Assembly (NCBI GenBank): GCA_025399215.1
Contig: MU621521.1
Location: forward strand, 1-12,383
Direction of reading: 5' to 3'
From: Globomyces pollinis-pini
Lineage: Eukaryota > Chytridiomycota > Chytridiomycetes > Rhizophydiales > Globomycetaceae
Length of the DNA stretch: 12,383 nt
The notes under the pieces are model-generated. The model did no database searches, was not told the origin of the DNA, and saw nothing but the letters and a program-made list of their open reading frames with translations. The translations under genes were made by a program, and so were the position numbers. Position 1 is the stretch's first letter, and each line of letters begins with the position of its first letter. Below are positions 6,768 through 12,383 of the stretch, in pieces.

Positions 6768-9661
6768 TCATCTTGAGGACTTGGTTAGTTGCGGTAAGCT
6801 GCCTGCCCGATGCAATGGTGTTGATTTTTGGTGAGATAATCGAGGTTCTGATTTACGAAATTTATCTTTAACTAGCTGTGATTTTGATTTTCGAAAATCA
6901 ACTCTATTTTGATGAGATGGTGAATCAACTGTAACATTTGAATCGCGGGATTTGTTAGATTCATCCAAAACGGGTGGCTCGTGATATGCTGGCATTCCAT
7001 GATGCATGTTTGCCACACGCTGATTGATTGATAAATTTGAACCGAATTGCGAGCTTCGTTTCACAGAATCAGCCTCTGAGGCAATATCTTCTTCTTTTGG
7101 CGAATCTTCAAATGAAACTGATTGAGGAACGGGAGTTTTAGGCAGAGGTATATATGCTTGGAATTATAATACAAAAAATACCTGCTAATGGAACAAAGCT
7201 AACAGGAGAATCCATTCCTTCTATGCAAAATTAATAGCGAAATATATACCTTCTAAATCACCTACTAGGCAACCGGTAACGTAATATGTCGCTCCTACAG
7301 GAGTTTTAGTTTATGATCGAATACCATCTTGTAGGCCATTGACCACAACAGACTCTTCAGTTAGCGGAATCATGTCACTTTTTCCTAGCAAAGGGTGCAT
7401 ATCTGGACTAAGAGACCATTTAAGTTTATAGCCATTAATTTTTGGCTTGCCGGTACCGTCTAATGTGGGTAGAATGACACGGAAACTGTCACTGGAAGCC
7501 ACTTCAATTTGTAGTGAATTCATCGCTGGAACAAGTCCCTCTGTTATACATCAATTATGAATTGAAATACCTATATCAATTTCATCGCTCCATTCGCTTT
7601 CTTCAGACTCCCCATATTCGTTCGTGGCATATACTTTCACTTGATAAGTAGTTCCAGGTATCAACTCGTTAATTTGATATTGAAGTTCTTTGTATCCTGG
7701 AGTTGCACAAGATGTTGCTAGTGCCTTAAATTCAAAGTCTGGATTAGCCTCTCGAACTTTTTCTCCATTAACTTCCACCACTTTAAATAGTTGAATTCGA
7801 AATGATACTGTCGGAGAACCTATTCCATTTTTTGATAAAGCTGCTATTAGAACAGATAATGATGTCTGTCTTTTGACACTTGGTTTGTTTGGTGCAGGTG
7901 GTGGAAAGTCTATGGTTATTATATGATTAAATTACCAATGATACTTCTTGAACTCATTTCACTTAATGGCCCTTCTCCCATTTTATTCACTGCTGAAACT
8001 TTAAAATAGTAATTGACTGCTATTTGAGGATCAGAAAGACACACTTTTAGACTTGTTGATCCTTCCAAAGATTTTACTTCTTCCTTTGGCGAATTCAAGG
8101 CCAAAAAATACTCTTTAAAGTCACTCGTTGGTGAATGATACACTTTGTATGATAATGTATCAGACCCTTTGTTTCCTATTGTTGGCTGGAATATAATATC
8201 AAAAGATGGCGGTGATGAATTGGCAGAGGCTGAAAGTATAACCAACTCGTTTGGTAAACAGTCTAATATCAGTAAATGTAATTCTCTTTACCAACAAGTG
8301 CGCTAATGGGTCTGGAAGGGTCTCCTAAAACATCATCAAACCCAACAACAATGTTAAAATAATATTGGGTTCCACATTGCAAACCTTCGATTATTATTGG
8401 TCGTTTTAATGATTTTTGATAATTTGAAGGATCCAATTTCTTTTTAAGAACATTTGATGACATTGTAGGGTCACTAGAATAAGAAACAGACATGGAATTG
8501 AATTTCCACGCTTTTGGTTCAATTTCTGTTGAGTAACCGAGTGTCAGTTCCACAGAAGTTGCAGAGGTTACTTTAACATGATTCACCTCCATAGGAGGTA
8601 GATGCTCTATTTAGATTAGATTCTCATTTAAAACCTCTTATTTCTCGTTTCCTCTTCAATTCTGATTCATCCTTTTCGCGCTTCAAGCATACCTTACAAA
8701 CCACTTCGGCTTTTCGATGAATGGCATTATACCGATAAATAGATAGCGAAGCTATTTCCTTGTCTTTTTCCTACATCTTAGATAAACTTTGGATTTACTC
8801 GAATAATTTCTTTGAGTGAATCCGTCTGGTCCTGAATCAGTGTCTTTTCACGTTCCAAAAAGTGGATTTTCCCTCTCAATTGTCGATTGTCTGCTGAAAG
8901 ATTTCTATCAATCAACTCCAAACTTTTTTCGGTTTCCTATTATCAGCAGCTACCGTGCTTACTTTGTACACTTGTTGTAGCAGTGTTAACTTTTTGGTAG
9001 TGTCAGATAGTTCACTCTGAAGTTTTTCTTTGCTACCAATATCATTTTCTGCAATTGTTTGCTCTAATTGCTTGATTTGTTCTTTCAGTCTGTTTCTGTC
9101 ATCGTGAAATTGCCGCAGCATTCTTGAATCTTCTCCAATCTGTGAAAAATAGTGTCGGATTTTGGCCTTTTGTTAATTTGGTTTTATTTACTTTGTGTAT
9201 ATGTATTTCATCCCTTAACCCCTTTATAATTCTTGGCGCATCATTGGTAGACACCTCTAGTTGTTCAATGTCTTTTTGGTGTTTTCTCTCTCTCTGTTCG
9301 ATTAACAAATAATTGGACATACTTGTTTTAATATAGAGTTTTCTGTTTTCACTCGAACAATTTCCAGCTCTCTTTCACGTAAAATAACTCGTAATCGCTC
9401 TAGTTGGGCAGCATGAGATTCCAGCTGTAACCTAGTCACTGTCTGGATTGACTTTGCTCTCCCACCCACAGAAGAATGCGCCGATCCTTGTCTAGAATGT
9501 GTATTGTTTTCTTCCTCGTTTGTCATTGGAGGTAACACAGTGGTGACTTTAGATTTTTTACCAAAGTCGTGTCCTTTAGAATTCTGTGAAATATTAGGAA
9601 TCACTGGAACTCCATAGATTCGTGCCGTTTCATTATTGACCGTTGATATAACATCGCTCAT
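6768..9661 (-). CDS. Lebercilin-like coiled coil fused to four fibronectin type III domains, 12 exons
   Basis: Exons are 9323-9661, 9192-9293, 8963-9139, 8799-8936, 8635-8770, 8292-8606, 7936-8262, 7571-7909, 7325-7540, 7250-7294, 7182-7220 and 6768-7156. All phases agree, giving 853 residues ending at TGA. Residues ~1-75 are Ser/Thr-rich and disordered. Residues ~78-295 form a coiled coil (LERLRVILRERELEIVRVK, APRIIKGLRDEI, DDRNRLKEQIKQLEQ, LRGKIHFLEREKTLIQ) resembling the lebercilin (LCA5) ciliary family. Four FN3 domains follow at ~300-402, ~403-511, ~512-625 and ~626-711; typical ends are YYFKVSAVNKMGEGP and YQVKVYATNEYGESEES. The tail is basic and disordered (KSEPRLSHQKSTPLHRAGS). There is no signal peptide or membrane helix, so it is likely intracellular, perhaps at the basal body or axoneme. 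The joint depends on the 28-nt intron 8607-8634. If that intron is retained, the coiled-coil half ends at TGA 8624-8626 and the FN3 half would start at ATG 8592. I prefer one gene. Confidence 0.75.
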
Positions 9662-10043
9662 AGTTGTGATGGAATCGGAAGATTCTTTGTGGTGAAAATG
9701 ACTACGTCAACTGCATTTTTTTTAAATATTTATAACAAGAAAGACTTGTAAAGACATTATAGACTTATCAGTGTAAAACTGTTAGCTATTCATTAGGGTA
9801 CCATTGTAGACAACAATTGAGATCACTTTGATTAAGGGACTGTGTAACTTAACTAAGGGAACGATGCCATATCCCACCAAAATTGCCCAGATATTCTTTG
9901 GCTATTGGCAAATGGGTCCCATTGTAACTACTGTGTACTACACAATAGGTTTTTGTTGAGGAAAACATTGAATCTTAAAAGATATTACACCCAATGATAG
10001 GGTTTGATCTGGTCAAGAATGATTCAAAACAGATTAATGAGTA
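9662..10043. promoter_or_regulatory. Spacer upstream of coiled-coil/FN3 gene, with inverted repeats
   Basis: This 382-bp spacer holds the presumed promoter of the gene starting at 9661 and the 3' end of the sterol oxidase. It carries two exact 13-bp odd palindromes, AATGGGTCCCATT at 9911-9923 and TGTGTACTACACA at 9932-9944. Two ATTGT...ACAAT inverted pairs lie at 9803-9817 and 9921-9946, and TAAGGGA is repeated at 9833 and 9854. A plus-strand frame from about 9812 to 9959 encodes a hydrophobic peptide that includes FFGYWQMGPIVTTVYYTIG. It has no neighbouring exon that I can join. I do not call it a gene, although a decayed membrane-protein fragment is possible. Confidence 0.4.
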
Positions 10044-11075
10044 TTATTCGTTCTTGTATTTCATTAAACGAGCTCTGATTGCTTTCTTTGTTTCTGGTTT
10101 AATATCTGTATCAAATACCCAATCCCTATTCACATATCAATATTGATTACTATATACCAAAATCGAAAAAAAGAACCATAGTTCCCCACAAAAGCAGAGT
10201 GATGATAATCGTGAAATTCGGCTCCAGCCCAAACAGGAATATAATGGTGCAACGACTAGTTTGAGGTTTTAAAGAATGCTTACCCAAGGAAAATCATAAC
10301 CAGAGTGACAGTCAATGGATTGAATAATACGAACTGCAAACCTACCGATTATTAACGTGTTCATCTACCACAACAACAGTTGAATTACATGCATGCCTCT
10401 GAAGTAAGAAAGAACAGCGGGACCTTTTTTTAGAGATAGATATTATACCAAAAAAGAACTCGAATGCGACACACAGTGCTTCTGCCGTTGTTGAGTATTC
10501 TGACACCAAAACGTTCGAATGAGTGAATTCATGATGCTTTTTATGTATATGTTTATACAACGGACCCCAATGCAATGCTCTATGCATAAAATAATAAAGA
10601 AAGTCTTGAACAACTACAAAGAATATCAAGGAAAGTATAATTTCCGAGACTTCAGGAAAGACTGATTTTGTAGAAAAGTTCAATGCTACCGTAACAGGAT
10701 AGATGATTCCACTGAAGAGACGAGAGACGAACGAGTGTTTAATCAAAGTCCAATAGTCTGCTTTTGAAGTTGTTTTAGCCTAAGAGATATAAGATTATCA
10801 GATATTTGATTACTTGTTGGATTTTGAATTGCTTAAACCAAGGAATAAAGTCGATGGCGATGTAAGGTAAAATTCTAAAGGGTGAGAGGAAATGTAGTTA
10901 ACCTTGGTATCGTGACTATTTCATGCCAAACGCACATGAGTAGAGTAAGACGTAATGCAATATTATCAGAAGACTCAATATAGTTGAACCATAAAGATTC
11001 TAAATAAGTTTTGTAGAAAGACATGAATTGATGAAACAAAAGTTTGTGATAAATATAGTACCAAAATAGGAACAT
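10044..11075 (-). CDS. MSMO1: Sterol C-4 methyl oxidase / fatty acid hydroxylase superfamily, 7 exons
   Basis: Exons are 10903-11075, 10814-10874, 10449-10779, 10369-10423, 10284-10341, 10158-10255 and 10044-10125. They join in consistent phase to 285 residues, a normal length for the family. The three di-iron histidine clusters are intact: HRALH (144-148), HKKHH (157-161) and HDYHH (241-245). HSGYDFPW and [19 protein letters not shown] are also present, as in MSMO1/ERG25. From family knowledge these are ER membrane oxygenases acting on 4-methyl sterols in sterol synthesis. Several hydrophobic stretches (for example ~125-142) fit a membrane enzyme. Related enzymes of the superfamily (C-5 desaturase, plant-type SMO, other hydroxylases) cannot be fully excluded. 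The start could be ATG 11075 or the in-frame Met at residue 18. The introns are 28, 34, 25, 27, 28 and 32 nt. The gene is divergent from the ABCG gene. Confidence 0.9.
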
Positions 11076-11287
11076 GGAAAATCATTGAACACCAAATGAG
11101 TCAAAATGAGGTATAAAGATGAACTATAGAAATGAACAATAAACAACGATTGATGAACTATGGTTTACTATTAATCTGATGTTATTCTAATGCCCCATTT
11201 AGGATTCATTTTATTTTTTTTTATTTTTTGTAATACCTGTGTGGAGAATCTTAAATCCATGTTTCATCCAATTCCAAAAAAATAAAG
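11076..11287. promoter_or_regulatory. Divergent promoter interval between sterol oxidase and ABCG gene
   Basis: This 212-bp non-coding interval separates two head-to-head genes. It contains a T-rich block around 11207-11228 (runs of T broken by single A), which would read as A-rich just upstream of the sterol oxidase. No specific factor site is recognisable. Shared or opposing control of the two genes is possible but not shown. Confidence 0.45.
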
Positions 11288-12383
11288 ATGTTGAAAGTCA
11301 AGCCAATTGCGGTAAATGTAAAGGATTTATCAATCATATCAAATCATAAACACATATTAAATAACATCAATCTGGATTTAGTACCTGGTCAAATTATTGC
11401 CATGTAAAATTATATTCTTTAACCTGTTAGTTTGGGTGCTTCTGGTTCAGGAAAGGTTTAGATATCTCTTATATAATTAACAGACTACTTTATTAAACGT
11501 ATTGGCTGGCAGATTCGCCAATAAAAATCAAATATCAGGTTCCATTCAGTTTAATCATCAGGATCCTTTGCAATATTACACTGATGGATCTTGCGCTTTC
11601 GTTCAGCAATTTGGTATTCACTAATATTAACATAAGATTATTTAATGCCAAACTTAACCGTCAGAGAAACGTTACAGTATGCCGCAGAGTTTGGATTAGG
11701 TTCGTCTATCACCAAAGGCGAACGAAACGAAATCGTTGAATCAACTATTCTAGAATTGGGGTTGAAAGAATGTGCAAATGCGCGTATTGGTGACTCGTGG
11801 AATAAAGGGATATCTGGAGGTGAAAAGAGAAGAGTTTCGTAACAGTCTTATTGTTCTTACTTTAGTGTTGGATGCCAACTATTGACGAATCCATCTCTAA
11901 TATTTCTGGATGAACCAACAACAGGACTAGATGCATTCAGTGCTTACAATTTGATGGAAATCTTAAAAAACTTATCAAGAAAGGGCCGAACAATCTTCAT
12001 TACCATTCACCAACCAAGATCAGACATTTTTTTACTGTTTGATTCCATTATTCTACTCTCGAAAGGTGAATGTGTTTATGCTGCTGCTGGAGCTACAAAA
12101 TTGACTAATTATTTGGCCTCACATAATCACATATGTCCTACCCAAAAGAATCCTGGTGATTTTGTCATTGATTTGATATCAATTGATGATGGTGATAAAG
12201 CGGTTGAATTGGAATCAAAAACAAGAGTGAATCGATTGGTAAATTGTTGGAGTGAAGTTGTGGCTTCCGGTAGGCTTACAGATTACCTATACTCACCTGC
12301 GCTCGTTTCAGTCACTTCAAATGTTCTGGCAAATCCAAATTTGCTAGACGAAACAGAAAAGAGCACTTTTATCTTAAAATCTT
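11288..12383 (+). CDS. ABCG-family ATP-binding cassette transporter, N-terminal nucleotide-binding domain (cut by window edge)
   Basis: Exons are 11288-11403, 11431-11455, 11484-11613, 11637-11838 and 11866 to beyond 12383; 330 residues are visible. The ATPase domain is complete: Walker A GASGSGKT (41-48), Q-loop FVQQ (Gln 88), signature ISGGEKRRVS (149-158), Walker B LIFLDE (169-174), D-loop GLD (178-180) and H-loop His 206 in ITIHQPRSD. After these come the ABCG-type YAAAG and NPGDFVIDLIS. The domain order, ATPase first, is that of the White/ABCG subfamily. The membrane half lies outside the window, so half-size versus full-size (Yol075c- or Pdr-like) is undecided and the substrate is unknown. 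The introns are 27, 28, 23 and 27 nt. Exon 2 is only 25 nt and encodes most of the P-loop. The 23-nt intron (11614-11636) is the shortest in the window. Confidence 0.93.

Noticed and set aside
8607..8634. Two separate genes, a coiled-coil protein ending at 8624 and an FN3 protein starting at ATG 8592
   Set aside because: A typical 28-nt intron with CTAAT before its AG joins them in frame, and the FN3 strand sequence starts before that ATG (LPPMEV). Kept as the alternative model.
9124..9312. Plus-strand frame of 62 codons
   Set aside because: Shadow opposite the coiled-coil exons and the 52-nt intron of the minus-strand gene.
1..12383. tRNA, rRNA, CRISPR or transposon
   Set aside because: I saw no cloverleaf, rRNA-like block, repeat array, terminal repeats or transposase/reverse transcriptase motifs.

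Overview
This is an A+T-rich, gene-dense eukaryotic window. It carries seven spliced genes that I can reconstruct with good phase agreement, plus one weak candidate. About 42 introns can be placed by eye. All are GT...AG, nearly all are only 23-34 nt long, and many have a CTAAC/CTAAT/TTAAT-like box just before the 3' AG. TAA, TAG and TGA all serve as stops, so the genetic code looks standard. At least three genes belong to flagellum/cilium families: CFAP300, TTC16 and a lebercilin-like coiled-coil protein. These sit beside a fungal/animal-type sterol C-4 methyl oxidase and an ABCG transporter. The best fit is a flagellated early-branching fungal relative with a compact genome (Rozella, aphelid or chytrid type). 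This is inference; another short-intron flagellated protist cannot be excluded.

Layout. Positions 1-838 hold little, apart from a weak minus-strand candidate at 408-633. An unidentified, partly disordered protein (839-1858, minus) lies 124 bp downstream of CFAP300 (1983-2965, minus). CFAP300 is head-to-head with FRA10AC1 (3001-3856, plus), and only 35 bp separate their start codons. FRA10AC1 converges, with a 31-bp gap, on an unidentified minus-strand gene (3888-4917). That gene's start codon overlaps, on the opposite strand, the beginning of a seven-exon TTC16-like TPR gene (4909-6684, plus). A 12-exon minus-strand gene (6768-9661) appears to encode a lebercilin-like coiled coil fused to four fibronectin type III domains. 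After a 382-bp spacer rich in inverted repeats comes the sterol oxidase (10044-11075, minus). It is head-to-head with an ABCG-type ATP-binding cassette gene (11288 to the window edge, plus).

The CFAP300, TTC16 and coiled-coil/FN3 genes suggest a neighbourhood of axoneme or basal-body genes. FRA10AC1 is a nuclear, splicing-associated family, and the two right-hand genes concern sterol metabolism and membrane transport. The three strongest observations are these. FRA10AC1 can be read in frame only by a one-nucleotide exon flanked by 28- and 27-nt introns, or by an equivalent anomaly. The coiled-coil/FN3 gene switches from all phase-0 introns to all phase-1 introns exactly at its domain junction. 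Introns are uniformly tiny throughout the window.
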